Origin: Bombus terrestris
Taxonomy: Eukaryota > Arthropoda > Insecta > Hymenoptera > Apidae
NCBI RefSeq assembly: GCF_910591885.1
Contig: NC_063276.1
Span: forward strand, 8,122,001-8,186,000
Direction: 5' to 3'
Length of the DNA: 64,000 bases
A program made the position numbers and the translations under genes. Below the pieces are notes generated by a model. That model saw only the letters and a program-made list of their open reading frames with translations. It did not search any database and had not been told where the DNA came from. Shown here in pieces: positions 12,181 to 24,787 of this stretch. The first letter of the stretch is position 1. The number at the start of each line of letters is the position of its first letter.

Positions 12181-13080
12181 CAACATCTCGGAAAACAAAC
12201 GACTTATTCTCATAAATTTATTTATCACAAACAGACACCATAGATGTTTATACATTTCAAAAAGTCGTATTTGTATTTTATGACGTCAGTCAACATGACG
12301 TCTGAAGAACTCATATTACATTCAACGAAAACCGGTATATCCAATCGGAACAACGATTACCAAATCCTCCTTTCTCAAATCTCGCTCGAGCAAACATACC
12401 AAGGTAAAGCGGATGGCATTTTTCGCGCGGTTTCGTCAAGAATCCGTAGTGGATTAGCAAGAATCGTATATCAGCTGGTCGTCGTTTGGCATACGTTCAA
12501 TGTTGAATTATTCGCGTCAGAGTATAACCGTGTCTGGTTTGTCCGTCGGAGAGGAGAAGTGAGAGGGAAACGAGCAGTATCAGCTTTATTAAACAAGAAA
12601 CTCCGCAACGATTTCGCTAATTGTACGAGCGTGACGACCCTTTCCCGATCGAAATCATCGACCCAGATCTTTCTCGTTTCGTCTCTTTGGCAGCGGATCG
12701 GCCTGTGTCGCCTAAATAGGTGGCAGCCAAAGGCGTTTTTCGAGTGGGCCTGAAAGCCAAGCGGTCCAACCGGCAGAAGAAGTGCTAGAATGGTTCATAT
12801 CTCAGCAATCTCTGTCGAGGTTCGCAGGCTAGCTGCCCTCGAGAGGGGACTCTACAATCTCTAATATTGCGTTCTAACCCATATAACCGGGGCCGGCCGG
12901 CTTCAAGATGAGAAACACGCGGTCGCGAGATATCAAAGTCGCTGTTTATTAGCTGCCAGCCGCTTCTCAACCGTCTGTTTCGAAGCTCTGTTGCACCAGG
13001 TACATCGCGACTAGGAATTTCAGAGGTTAACCACGCTTCGTGGCCATTTTCGGTACGTAAGAAGCCGTACATTAGGTGTT
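12181..13080. promoter_or_regulatory. GC-richer island 5
   Basis: The longest frame, plus 12244-12753 (169 codons), begins in AT-rich DNA, has no recognisable domain, and faces an open minus frame at 12785-13072 next door. I do not call either a gene. Island content includes a purine-rich patch (12540-12580) and CpG-rich DNA at 12885-12990. The left shoulder is strongly C over G. Probably regulatory. Confidence 0.3.
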
Positions 13081-13760
13081 TAGAGTACAGCCCCTAATGT
13101 CCTTTGCGGTTATACAGTATATTCTTGGATTTGGACACATTCAAAACCACGGAAGCGTTCAAAGTTTTGATACAGTTACTCCCATTAATATTCTGACACA
13201 ATACCATATCTGTTGCTTTACATGAAAGGGAATGATTTAAATATCGTATTGCTTCATTTACGATCATATGAACCATCAAGTAGTTTGAAAATACGTAAAC
13301 AATTTCTTCCTTACAAGAATATTCAATTGTTTAATAGGCCTCTAACAAAAAAGAGTATGTTATACTCTTTGTTTCATTCCGGTCTTCTGCTTTATATCTT
13401 CAGCGGTCCTAATTCGATAGTCGGGGACTGTAAATTATGTTGACCTTTATTCACATAGAAACATCAATATATTACACTTTAATTAAAATTATATACGCAG
13501 AGTATATTTAGGCAGATGTTACAGATCAGTAATTCTAGCGTTAATGTCTTATTTTATGACTTGTTATAGCTTCTAATTTTTTCTTTAAATTTCTTTTTTT
13601 AACTTCTTGACTGATCCCAAATGTAATGGGATTTGACCCCAAACTATATAATAAATGATGAAAAATCAGTATAGAAGAACGATACATGGGGATTATATAG
13701 TATGCTTTAGTAAAATTAGATTAAATTAATACAATAGATTGCTTAGTAATATTCCATACG
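13081..13760. other. AT-rich non-coding stretch
   Basis: Overlapping short frames on both strands. Nothing recognisable. Confidence 0.55.
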
Positions 13761-13899
13761 AATACTTTACCTTCAAATTTGTCTTAGATTTCGCTACAAA
13801 TTTCTCAAGCAATCTAATACTTTGATTTGTTTTTGACGCCACTTTGCTCGAGTATTATCGAGACGAAAAGTAATTTGGTAAACTAGTGAAAGTTTCAAA

Positions 13900-13957
13900 G
13901 CTGTGGTGACTATCATAGGTCACAGGTAACCGCGCGACGTGGCGCTGAACGTGTTAA
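13900..13957 (-). mobile_element. Possible piggyBac-like element end
   Basis: Read on the minus strand, the sequence starts TTAACACGTTCAGCGCCACG and continues to GTGACCTATGATAGTCACC. This parallels the end at 24788, which reads TTAACCCTTTAATACGTTGA then GCGACCTGTCATAG. The TTAA fits piggyBac targets. The extent towards 13760 is uncertain. Confidence 0.35.
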
Positions 13958-15840
13958 GTGTAGCTCTGGGTGAACTTCTGAACTTCTCATACTTGAGATA
14001 AAGGGTATGTTGCAAATATTTACTCTGCGTGCTAACACTTTGCTCTTAAAGAATGGTTTCCGAGGTTTGAGCAAACGAACAGAGAGAATCGTGTGGTTCT
14101 GTTACATCAGTGATTAAGTGATTGTACTTGGTACATTTATATGTGTATATTTAAGGAGTAAAAAAGAGTGAAAGCAAACGTAATTGAAAGTGGATTGATT
14201 GAAATTTGATGCTGTTACGGTACTTGAGATGTAAATGTCTGTTTTATTTTAAGAGTCTTGAGATTCGATTTGAACCAGACGCAGAAGGGCGCCTGAAATA
14301 GTCAAGTATATTTTGTTCTTTTTATTATAATGTCAAGCTTAAATTTAGACTTTGATATTTAAACCAGTTAGGCACAAAGAAACACGTGTAAAATTATTAT
14401 TGTTTCTTAGATTATGGACTTTTATATAATTCCAAATATTTTTCAATAATATTATAGAAACGAAACATGCAGTTGGTGAGCAGATTATTATCATCAAATG
14501 AAAAAATTACAAATTTTATGTTTTTAAATCTGAAATATTTTGCATAAATTTTAATACCCTTGCTATATGTTATTAAAAAACTAACAGTACTTTATGTAAG
14601 AAAAAAGCTTTGTCTAAAGTATATTCTCCATTTCATTCTTGTTCTAGTTTCAAATAAGTGATAATTTCGAAATGAATATAGAGATTTGTTTTACTTCTTA
14701 AACATTACAATGAGTACCTCACTGGTTAGTGTATTCTCAATTGTGTATATGAACATTTGGAGCCAGGCTTGTATTATTTTAGACACTAAAAATATATACT
14801 ACATTAATAGGAAGAAAATTAATTATAAAATGAATTGAATTATTTTGTAGTTTAGTATACGTGCATTTTATGAAATTACTTGAAAAGTTTTACTTACGCT
14901 ATAACTATAGCATTAATCAGACATTTATTATTAATTCTCTGAATATACAGTTGAATTATATGTATAAGTGTAATAACATTTTTCTGTGGAAGTATTATCA
15001 CTTATAACGCAATATTTTATGTAAGATTTTTGTTTGATGATATAAGAGGAAGAACACGGCGAGTTTAAGACTGAAATAGTAGATAATAATGAAGCATGAG
15101 TACCGATTGAGTGTGATTCACGCCAGACTTGTCAGAAATTAGCAGTATAACCTAAGGTATTAGAATTTATCGTTTGAAACGATACAGAGCTCGAGTCACG
15201 CAAATGCACTGCTTTTTATCTCCTCTGTTAGATGAAGATAGGGAAACATAATGGAAGGAAGAAAGTTAAATGGTTTAACGAGAGCCATCACTTTTCCTTA
15301 TAACGCATATTTTCATCCTTTTGTTTATGTACAATTTTTTATATTTTCTTGCCATTGAATCTTACAATTTTACTGAATCTTTTCAATTTTGTAAATATCT
15401 TATCAACAAGATATCTTAAAATTCTTAAGTAAAAATTTATATTGAAGAAGAAAAATTAGGACTTGATACTTTATATAAGACAGAACAAATTAGCTGCTAT
15501 ATTATTGTTTTATCCAAATAATTAATAATTAATTAAATTAACTTCCAATGGCCTTTAAACAATCAATTACATCGTACGAATAATTTTATTCCACGAATGA
15601 TATCCTAAAATTCTTTTTTAAGAAGAAAGACAGTCGATGAAAAAGGGGATAACTTCATCCTATGAGCGATATTATAAAAAAAAGACCCCAGGGAAGACGA
15701 TCAATGATAAAAGGGAATACACAAAAGTAATATTTTCGAAACAATTCACGCGATTCAAGAACAATATAAAGCAGGTCCTTAATGATACCGCTTCATCTAA
15801 TCGCACTGCTATTGTGAAATCGAGGAAAAGTCACTGATCA
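13958..15840. other. AT-rich non-coding stretch
   Basis: No gene, repeat family or RNA was recognised. The 66-codon frame at 15637 is Lys/Ile/Asn-rich, as AT-rich DNA gives by chance. Confidence 0.6.
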
Positions 15841-15930
15841 TTGTTGTTGTTGTGTTGGTAGGAGTCGGCGTATTGTCGGAGCTTCCGGGCGATCAGCATC
15901 GCAGACTATGAGCAATAGGGTACATTAACT
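15841..15930. other. Isolated GC-rich spot after a TTG repeat
   Basis: A short (TTG)n run is followed by about 75 bases of CpG-rich DNA inside AT-rich surroundings. TTGGTAG could be read as a splice acceptor, but the downstream plus-strand frames close within 20 to 30 codons. An exon or a small regulatory element are both possible; neither is shown. Confidence 0.2.
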
Positions 15931-17780
15931 CTCTTTTTTCTGAATTCTTTTTTTCCTTCACGTTTTCTATTTTTTATGCCTGGACTTTTTCTTCTTACTG
16001 TTTACTGACTGATATCTTTCTTGTTACGGTCTTGTTTAGTCAAACAGATTATGTTCTTTACTACATGTGTTTTCTCTTACATACATATACATGCATATAT
16101 ACCTCTCATTATCTATCTTCTGCCTCGTCTTTTTAAATTAATACTCTACCTTTGTTCATATCAGAGAAAGCATTATATTAATAAATCGCTCTCTCTCTCT
16201 TTCTCTTTCTCTCCTTTTTTCAGAGCTTCGAGCTCTCCTCTTAAAATATCTGATTAATTATCTCGCATGCATCAACTTTCTTTCTTCTCTCATATTTTCA
16301 TCGATCTTTTCATTGTTATCACTATTTTATAATTACATTTATTATATATCTAACGTTTCACACCGTATTTATAGTGCATTCAAGCAGCTAGAAATACGAT
16401 ACGTATATACATACATATGTATTATATATAAGTATATATATATATACATATTTCGTAGGAGGCACATTGTTATTCATATTATTGACTTTCTCTTTTATCA
16501 TATTTGCATGCGCCAGAGGAAGTAATACATTTCACTACGATATGCTGTACATTATGGTTTTCATCGTACTTCTCGTTTGTTTTAAATTCTATTATATATT
16601 CTTTTTCATTTTTTCTTTTCTGACGTCGTGTCGTTCACGAACGTTCAGATCTCGTGAAGGTAAGTCTGTTTCAGGAAGAAGAAGACGGAGGTGCCGTTAA
16701 CGATTACGAAATATCGACAGCTTAAATATTGAACACAAACTTTTGGTATTTTACATAATATGAAGTATACATTTTGGATATTTACATGTTTATTAAATAT
16801 AAATTATAAGGTAAAATTATTGTTATTAGTTCATCAATGAATATATTATAATGTAGAGTACAAATGAAAACGAAATAACCTAATTCAAATCTAATTTAAA
16901 TCGTTGAAATCATCTATGACTTTAGATTATTGAAATTACTGATTACTAAGACAGATTAATGAGAATTCATAAATAGAGAATCATACAGAAAGTATATATC
17001 GATCGTATTGAGTACAAAAATCATGGCGTGATTTCAAGCTTATATTCTTACTCGTAGCGATTTCTTTTTATCTTGAGACATTTCCTCGACAGTTTCCCTG
17101 TTCTAATGTTACGTTTTATCTTATATCCTTTATATCGGTACATAAAGCCCAACTTGTCGATATTCTGACAACGACACTGATAACGTTTCGTTAGCGGCAC
17201 TTCTAAATGAACATCTATCTTTCTTTTCTATGTTATTTCTGGCTTGTCAAACGCTCTTTTCCTGCTTATTACGATCACGGTTCTTCTGGAAAAAAGGAGA
17301 AGCGTTCGACGGCTCTTGTCAGAATTGATTGCATCTCATCGAGCTGTTTTACTTCATAATTTCTTGCATTTGTTACATCTATTTCTTTTTAAAGGATAGT
17401 TCAAATAAATTCAGCATATTTCGTCATGAAGCTACTCGTGTTTCACTTTTCACGGTAAGAAGGAAATATCTTTGAGTTGCTTAATGAAAATGATTTTATG
17501 CCTTGTTTCTTTAAATAAAGGAAGAATCTTTCTCTGAAATATTGAAACAATTTAATTTTTAATTTAACTTGTAGTTGCCAACAGAACTTATGTTTTTCCT
17601 GTTATATTTAATTATAATATTTAGTTTATGCATAAAACTATCCCTTTAATAAAAGAATTGAGACATTTGAGCGTATTAAAGATTCTGTAGGTTTACGAAA
17701 AAATTCCTCTAATTTCAAAGATATTCAAAAGCGAAATAACCGAAAGAAACTTGGTAAATCAGTTTTTTATCCGTACGCGA
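15931..17780. other. AT-rich non-coding stretch with simple repeats
   Basis: A CT-rich run lies at 16190-16217 and a TA-rich run at 16417-16452. Plus-strand frames at 16021-16700 are Tyr/Ile/Phe-rich low complexity. No gene is supported. Confidence 0.6.
16417..16452. repeat. TA-rich microsatellite
   Basis: Imperfect (TA)n/(TATG)n run. Confidence 0.7.
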
Positions 17781-18547
17781 AATACTTCACAAGAATAATA
17801 AACACGAAGGCGATGATTTCAATGTCCCGGGACAAACTCGAGAAACGTCTTTATTTTCCGTGAAAAAAGTTATTTCACCAACAGACGGCGTTGAAACCAC
17901 GACGCCAGACATCCAACGCTTGGAGCAGGCCACAAAAGCCGCCTTGAATGGCGGAGCATTAAAAAATCCGGACTCGACGCGACACAGGCTACGTTCGCGC
18001 CCGTTCCTCGATTGGCTCGGGTGGTTTCGACTGTGTTTTCCCCGAAAAAAATCGGCCAATAACTTCTCAAATAAGCCTGAAAGTCCATTGTTCCCGTGGT
18101 ATGCTCTGTCACGCGGACGCGATTCGGTGAAATCGCTCTCACAAAGCGTCGAGCACCGGTGGGGTATCTGCAAAAACAAAAAAGCAAAGGAACAAAAAAC
18201 GACGAAGGAAAAAAAGGTAAAAACGATGGAAAAAAGACGAGAACAGAGGGAGAGGGGGAGAGATGAGCTGAGAGGGAGGGATACGAAAGAGGCGTCAAAC
18301 AGTCGAGCACAGAGCGAAACAATAGGCTCGTTCGTTTTGCAGTTTCGTGCACTCTAAAGCGCCCGTTGAGCCTTCGTTTATGCGGAAACGTGTATAGGTG
18401 AACGTTCCTTTTTATTCCGCGCGAAAAGAGGGAAACACAACGAGAGTAAGAGAAAGACAGGGAAGAAGGGAGGATTCGCGATTCACGACTTGCTCGGGGC
18501 CAAGCGATGGCATCTTGCACTTCTTCTCGAGGATGAGCGCGAGACTC

Positions 18548-18600
18548 TCTCTCTCCCTCTTTCTCTCCCCCTCTTTTTCCCCTCTCTCCCTCTTTTACAC
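18548..18600. repeat. CT-rich low-complexity tract
   Basis: Pyrimidine tract of CT and CCC units. Confidence 0.8.
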
Positions 18601-18670
18601 TCTCTACCGCGGCCTGACGATGATTAACCCCTTTGTGGCGATACACAAAACGCCTAAGACAAAGCGTCTC

Positions 18671-18691
18671 GACGACGACGACGACGACGAC
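18671..18691. repeat. (GAC)7 trinucleotide microsatellite
   Basis: Seven perfect GAC units followed by AAC. On the opposite strand it produces the poly-Val run of a spurious frame. Confidence 0.95.
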
Positions 18692-19020
18692 AACGAGGAG
18701 AAACTCTTTCGTTCTCACATGGATCATGTCACCCCTCTTTCGAGGCTAGCCAACTCATCCAGCCAGCAAGCTACTTGCGCTTGCGATCGCAGCTCGACAC
18801 GAGCCCGCGGGGGATCGAGTATTTTTGGACGTGTCCGCTTTGTGACGGATGAATCGCCGGGGAGAATCGCAGAGGTCGATTTTAGTGGGAACGTTTTAGC
18901 CCCGGTTTTCAGGTTAAATTGTTTCGCGGGCCGTGAGAGGGTGGGCGAGGTTGATTTAATATTACAATTTCGCCGTGTAACATTTTGTCGAAGGGTGTTA
19001 TTGGATCTTTTATTTGGTTT

Positions 19021-20125
19021 CATTGGGCAGTTTGTACCAGCGCATATGTAGTTTCGTTTTGCTTCCTACGAGTTTGGATATTGGTAATTGCTTGTTTATT
19101 ATTCGTACCAGTGTACAGTTTTCGGGGTATGATTGTTGAAGTTGGTAAAGAACACGCACATTAATGGTAATTCGACGATTTAAAGCGACGTTCAATATTT
19201 ATTATTACGTTCTTGCGGAATCAATATGGATTTAAATCATAATTCGATCGATTTAACTGTTTATAAAGTTAAGTGACTTGGAAGTGATATATGTTTTTGA
19301 GTTGTTATTCTTTTTACTCGTCGTTCTACTGCTGTAATTTATTATTCTATGTTGGTCCTAGATATTCTATTTAAAAGTAGCATTCAGTGGTTCCTAATTT
19401 TCAGAAAAACTTTTCTTCTTTCTCTTTTTACTCAGTTTACAATAAACATTTTTAGTCGAGCTATGATCTAAAACTTAAGTAATCCGAAAAAAGGAAAGAG
19501 CTTCTCGAATAACAAAATAGTTTAATTGTTCTGTTATAAACAATTAACTTTTAAACGTCAATTTTGTCATGTCGAAATATTCTCTCGCACTGTACGAAAT
19601 TTAATGATCAAATCATCGCAGACTCTTTCATTTGTGATTTTGTTGTTACATTATAAGTGAAAAACTAAACAAACGGTATAATTATAATTTTGGCGGTTTA
19701 TGCATTCAGAGGGTTCAGTATAATTTCTATTAAGGTATAAGGTCTTAAGGTATTCAGAAGGTTCACTCATTCAAATACTTTAAAAGGTATTCAAATTAAA
19801 TATTATAATAGACTAAAATTCTGCGAAATTAAATACACACAATTATGTGTTGAATTCCATTTTATTATACTAGATGATACGTTGACCTACATACAAGGGT
19901 AAAACGATTATTTTCACGCTTTCATATGTTCTTCTTAATTTATATCCATTTAGATTTACATAATCATTAAAATTAGTTAAAAACAGATACTTGTAATAGT
20001 TTTAAAGCAATTAGCGGACTTATTTGGGTTAATTGTAGTTTAAAAAATTACGAAATTAAACGTCATATCAAAATTCCTCTCCTAAGTAAGAATAACAAAT
20101 GTTTTACACTGAGATGCAGACATAA
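19021..20125. other. AT-rich non-coding stretch
   Basis: G exceeds C up to about 19200. No gene or repeat was recognised beyond that. Confidence 0.6.
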
Positions 20126-20128
20126 AAA

Positions 20129-20490
20129 AAGAGAATCGTTTTCATCTTGAAATTTTATGAATCCCACAATTTACAATTTTCAACATTCTTACTATATTAT
20201 TCATTAGAAAAGAAAATCGTTTAAAATACACGTAAAAGGAACAGGAACTGCTCTAATCTCAAAATTCCACGATCTATTGGATATATGATAAGTCACGATC
20301 TCTCATGACTCTCCAACATTTTTAACGCTTTATTCATCACGAAGATATTAAATCCTTTTAACCAGATGGTAAAAATAGAAGAGAATTATTTTACTCTTTA
20401 TATTCCACAAATCCGTATTCACGATCTATAATAATTCTTCGACATTTAGAACGTACCATTCATCAGAAAAATGTAAAACCTTCTGAACTT
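20129..20490. repeat. Degenerate tandem array, three units of about 125 bp
   Basis: The units start near 20129, 20240 and 20367. Each ends with a variant of ACATTNTTAACGCTNTATTCATCA (about 20183, 20318 and 20438) followed by AGAAAA and a CCTT/CGTTT motif. The block is strongly C over G on the plus strand and precedes island 7. Confidence 0.6.
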
Positions 20491-20559
20491 TGCTTCTGCC
20501 GATGAAACACATTAGAAAATTGAGGTAGGACTGCTGGAATATTCGAATGACAATCCGCT

Positions 20560-21120
20560 GTTCCAAAGCGACACACCGCTCCTGCTGAATCGATCTAATT
20601 TTTATCCCAACGTTTTTCCGCAGAACTAGCTCGTGGTTATGTGATAACCGAGCAAGAGCAAGACACGGAGCGAAGCGGCTAAATTGCCATTTAACGTAAT
20701 CAATACACGCGGCCGACTAGTCGATCTCACAGGAATCGCGCGTCCATATCGATTGCTCGCGGCCACGGCGCGGCGCCCGTTCGTCTCGAATAGAATCGAA
20801 TCACGAGCGCTCCTTCGCGCAACTAATGAAATCCCGGTGATTAAACGCGGCACCGATTCCGCTTGCTTACTCCGGTCAGAACTTCCTGAACCGAAAGTTC
20901 CCTCGATGGAAGCGATATCCTTCGTTGGAACGAGACCTAGTCGTGTATACACGTTCCCCTCGACACCGTCGTAATTACCGCTTAAAACAAAATTGCCGGC
21001 CGTTTTTCGAACCGGGTCGGGATAAATTGAAAAACTTTTTCAAAATGAATAATCTTCGGTCTTGCAGCTGCTTGATTTTCGCAACTTCCTCCCTTAGACA
21101 ATTTCCACGGGTGGATCGAG
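20560..21120. promoter_or_regulatory. GC-richer island 7
   Basis: CpG-dense core at 20690-20830. Frames of about 100 codons are open on both strands over the same bases, arguing for chance. The left flank is C-rich and the right flank G-rich. An inverted GGTTATGTGATAACC motif (20635-20649) is a near-perfect palindrome of the kind bound by dimeric factors. Regulatory function is inferred. Confidence 0.3.
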
Positions 21121-21165
21121 ATTTGAGAATGTCGAAAGCATCCAGTGGGTCGCTATACTAGCAAA

Positions 21166-21300
21166 TATACAGGATGTTTCGATAAAAGTGGTTGGAAATT
21201 TAAGGGATTTAAAATCAAGAATAAAAAATTGCGTTCGAGGTTTTGTTTCTTAGTTGTTAGTATTCAAAGATTGGGAAAACTTCCCTGTGTAAGAGATGTG
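21166..21300 (+). mobile_element. Decayed repeat starting TATACAGGATGTTTC
   Basis: TATACAGGATGTTTCGATAA followed by AAAGTGGTTGGAAATTTAAG resembles a repeat start that is common in arthropod genomes (TATACAGGGTGTTTC-type). Other words of this class in the window are at 35849 and 52060. The family is not identified. Confidence 0.3.
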
Positions 21301-21315
21301 CGCCAGCTTAAACTA

Positions 21316-21530
21316 TTAGGTCATCCCATAAGTTCGTGCCGACCTTTGTGTATACATTTTATATTTTAAAGAAAAACAAGAGAACTTTTATCGAGACGGA
21401 ATAATGAAAAATGGGAAGAAGTTGTACAACGAGAGGAGGATTACATTTTTTCATGAAACTGAAAGGTATGTAAACAATCTTAACATATATAACCGCTCGA
21501 AAAACGACACGAACTTATGGGATGACCTAA
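21316..21530 (+). mobile_element. Internally deleted mariner element (215 bp)
   Basis: The terminal inverted repeats are 26 bp (21316-21341 and 21505-21530) with one mismatch, starting TTAGGTCATCCCATAAGTTC. TA flanks both sides (21314-21315 and 21531-21532), the mariner target-site duplication. The interior keeps the 3' end of a transposase frame (21380-21456). The element is therefore a deletion derivative, not an unrelated MITE. The near-identical ends suggest fairly recent activity. It cannot move without a transposase supplied elsewhere. Confidence 0.9.
21380..21456 (+). pseudogene. Mariner transposase C-terminal remnant
   Basis: The last codons before the TGA at 21454-21456 read W-E-E-V-V-Q-R-E-E-D-Y-I (TGG at 21412). 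Mariner transposases typically end in a W..VV...GDYF-like motif shortly before the stop. Only about 25 codons survive in frame. The DDD catalytic core and the DNA-binding domain are absent, so no activity is possible. The motif match and its position just inside the 3' terminal repeat support the call. Confidence 0.75.
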
Positions 21531-24060
21531 TATATTATGGGGCTCATTGATATTCAAACTTAATGAAACATGACGCTGATACGAATCGGTAAATGTAGAA
21601 AATTTGCAAGTTTAATGTTCACTCTACGATAAAAAAAAAAAAAAAAGAATAACATAAGAGTGAAACGACATATATACATGATTTTGATATTTCAATCTGT
21701 TCGTATGGGATATCAAGTTTCGAGGTTCGAGGACGAAATAATTATTAATTGATTTGCAGAAGTGCTTCTATCATTCACTGGTTCAGATATTAAATAATAA
21801 TGCAAGCAATTGGCTGATAATCCGTGAAGAGGTAATATGTTAGGTTAATTGAGATGGATTGTGTTTTTAGGAGCATACGCATTCATGTTATTTAAACAAT
21901 GCGAGCAACGTTATGATTGGCAGAGGATTTGTTATGGGATCGATAACGGTTTCCCACTATTGTCGCAATATCGTGTCCATAACAAACGTTGCAACTTTGA
22001 ATCATTGCCTTGTGGAAATATGATACCATACAGAGTGAAGAATTTATCGGTTCTATACTTAAAAAATTGTGCTTTAAATAAAATATGTTCTTTCGTTTAA
22101 TTTCATTAAATCTTTTAATATCGCTGCGACTACACGTACATATAATACATTATATATTTTATTGATAATTAAAATACCAAAATATATACAAATAGGAAAT
22201 CGTTGGCAACAAAAATATCCGATTTTCATAAAGTCGTGAAACGTTTGCTTTAAACGAGCGAAATGAGGCAAGTCCTTTAAATGGAGAATTCCATCGGTGG
22301 AACAATTATTAGTCGTCCTTTTCAGAAGCGAGAAAATTTCCCGCCGATATGGCAAACGTTTCCTGACCATCGTGCGAGTTGTTACGAACATAGTGCAGTC
22401 AAGCTGTATAAAACGGCATAACAAAGTGACGTACATCGACCGATCGTCCGCTAACTCTCGCTACTTTTCAATAATTTATCGAAGTCGTTAGGTTACTTCT
22501 AATCTTCTGCTTGCGTTCACAGATTGAACTAACTTAAAAGCGTTGGCTGTTTCATTGTGCGAATATAATAAGGCATCTTGAAAGAGAAAATTGCATATTC
22601 GTTCATTCGAATTGTTAAAGCGGAACAAATTTAAGTCAAATTTTTGTCGAAAGGTATTGTTCAAAACTGGTACATGGTTTTCAATTTCCTGTTTCTTTTT
22701 GATAAGTATAAATTTCTTTGATTATTTTTTTTTTTTCTTGAGACTCCATTTTTCGTTGCGTCGAGGTTTTAATTAATTCTTCCTCCTATTCAATTTTTGA
22801 AAAGGTCATTCATTTGCAGTGGTACAATTTTAAATTTAATTTTCTTTTTTGCTGGACAATTCAGCATAGAAATTCTACATACTTCGATCTCTATTGAGGT
22901 AACAAGATAGAGATATTATTTTTTAATTTTTTAAATGTTTAAATAAGATTTATTGTTCGTTAATTTGAGAACTAATTTTCTTTCTTTAATCCGAGAACTA
23001 ATCTTTCATGTTCTATCTCATAGTTTGAAATATTATCTAGATGAACGATAAATCTATAAATTTGTTATTCCGAATAAAATTGGGTCTAATTTTAGTACAT
23101 TATGTTTTTCACACGAAGATTAGTTAAAATGTATTTTTGTTATCAGTAAACAATAGAGAAAAGAAGGCTTTTTGTATTTCTTTGGAAATATTTAAAGTTT
23201 TGAAAATTACACCTGTGGATGAATTTAAAAACACGATGTTCCTCGATGCCAGCGGAGAACAAAAAACGAAAAAATAGGGAACAATGGGTAAAAACTTTGT
23301 CGAATTATCTCTGAAAACATTCCTACGATTGCACCAATTCGAAGCAACTAAAGCGCCGCCTAACAAAGGCCTAGCGACAATAGAGGCCTCTCGTTAAGCG
23401 TCGTTTAAGTGGCTCGTAATGCGAGTGTCGGCGCACCCTCACGAACAGAAAAAGAAAAACAACCTTCTCGCTTTTATTCCTGTTTGGAGTCGCGAACTTC
23501 GAACGCTTCGCGAGATCATCTTCCAGACCTTTCATTTTTTATTGAGTACCTCGACGTTTAATTATTCCAATTGTCATATACAAATTGAGAAGTTTCTTAG
23601 ATTCTTAGATAATACAAATATTTATCAAATAATTTAAGTCGATAAGTAAACCGATTTATAACTTATATTATTCTCAATTGTACATAGACGAAAGATTGAT
23701 TACTTTCTAAAAACTGTAAGAAGTCATTTAATATTTACCTGATATGTTAATCCTACAATCCTCGAATTTTGATATTTTAATTTTACCTGTATTTAGTAAA
23801 CGGATAAATAAACAATAAGTATTTGGAATAAGCATTTTAAGAAGATATTTAATATAAAATTGGGACAAGAAATCATTTATACCATTAGCAATTTTTTTTC
23901 GAATGCTATGCTATAGTAAGAAAAGGATCGGTTAATGGCATTTATATTCTTCATTTCTTGGTTTCGATCATCAGATTGAAACTTTTACTGTAAATGTCTT
24001 TCAACGGTCTTCAACAATTTTTTTTAATCACATTAAGATTAAAATATATATAAAATATCC
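21531..24060. other. AT-rich non-coding stretch
   Basis: It contains an A16 tract at 21631-21646. Frames at 21849-22100 (plus) and 22074-22436 (minus) sit in slightly richer DNA but match nothing. AATAAA occurs at 22077. A mild CpG rise is seen at 22240-22480 and 23200-23520. No gene is supported. Confidence 0.5.
21631..21646. repeat. Poly(A) tract
   Basis: Sixteen consecutive A residues. Confidence 0.95.
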
Positions 24061-24240
24061 TAATTTATATTCAATTCTTATTTATCCCACATCCTTCTTT
24101 CCAGTATTCCAAACACGCTCATACGTGACATCTAAATTCCAGCTGAAAATTTCCATATTAATAAAATCCATTTCCCGGTATCTCTCTCTTAGCATATCCG
24201 GATGTTTTGTGAGATGAACACAGAGTAAAAAAAAAGATTG

Positions 24241-24680
24241 CGAAAGGTAAACGAAATATGTATGTCGAGCATTGAACAGGAGAGGAACATTGTTGACAGT
24301 GATGTGGCGACAATGGAAATTATGGGCATGAAAAGCCGTGTCGCCGTCCCGCGCAGAGCATCTTTCGCGCCTTTCGTCTTTAAATTCTTCGCGGTGTGCT
24401 CGACCGGTGGAGCACGGATAGGCGCGATGGTCTTTTTGAGCCGCGTACAAAAGCTCTCGACTCTCGACTCTCGAGTCTACCTTGCAGTCCCGTGTCTCTG
24501 TGTGCGCCTCCGCCACCCTTTATCTTCTTCCACACCAAGCTGCTGAACAAAGCTCGTTCCTCGTATGTCCCGTGCGTTCGTCACGCGCATCAAATAAAAA
24601 TCTGCAGTCTCATCCGATATGGATCAATCCCGCTTCGATCGTCATACCGACTTTCTTTTTCTGAAGATTCTCAAAAGTTA
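24241..24680. promoter_or_regulatory. GC-richer island 8
   Basis: Island with a CTCGACT triplication (24457-24476). The 144-codon minus frame (24082-24516) and three plus frames overlap, so none is credible. The left flank (24061-24120) has a strong C excess. A G excess follows after about 24725. Confidence 0.3.
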
Positions 24681-24787
24681 TAAGAGATATGAGTAAAAAG
24701 CATTTTCTTTCATAGGATTCTATCTTGTCAGTGAAACGTGAAAATTAAATTTCGCGCGTAATTTATGGAGGATGATTTGATGGAGTT

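Larger units (their letters stand above)
17790..19020. promoter_or_regulatory. GC-richer island 6, promoter-like composition
   Basis: This is the second-largest CpG-rich block. Two CCAAT boxes occur, inverted at 18011-18015 and direct at 18056-18060. Simple repeats include a CT tract (18548-18600) and (GAC)7. Frames of 285 codons (minus, 17870-18727), 217 and 165 codons (plus) overlap each other, are low in complexity (poly-Val and Ser/Pro/Phe runs) and match no family, so they are treated as chance. The right shoulder is strongly G over C (18901-19140). A promoter or enhancer is plausible; the direction is not determined. Confidence 0.35.

Noticed and set aside
12244..12753. 169-codon plus-strand ATG frame
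   Set aside because: No recognisable domain or family. It straddles the edge of a GC island with a clear change in composition, and lacks a convincing promoter. Treated as a chance frame.
17870..18727. 285-codon minus-strand open frame, the longest in the window
   Set aside because: It is built from a CT tract and a GAC repeat, giving low-complexity Ser/Pro/Phe and poly-Val. Two long plus-strand frames overlap it and no domain is recognisable.
24082..24516. 144-codon minus-strand frame
   Set aside because: Three plus-strand frames overlap it, and the C-rich flank removes stop codons from the minus strand. No family resemblance.
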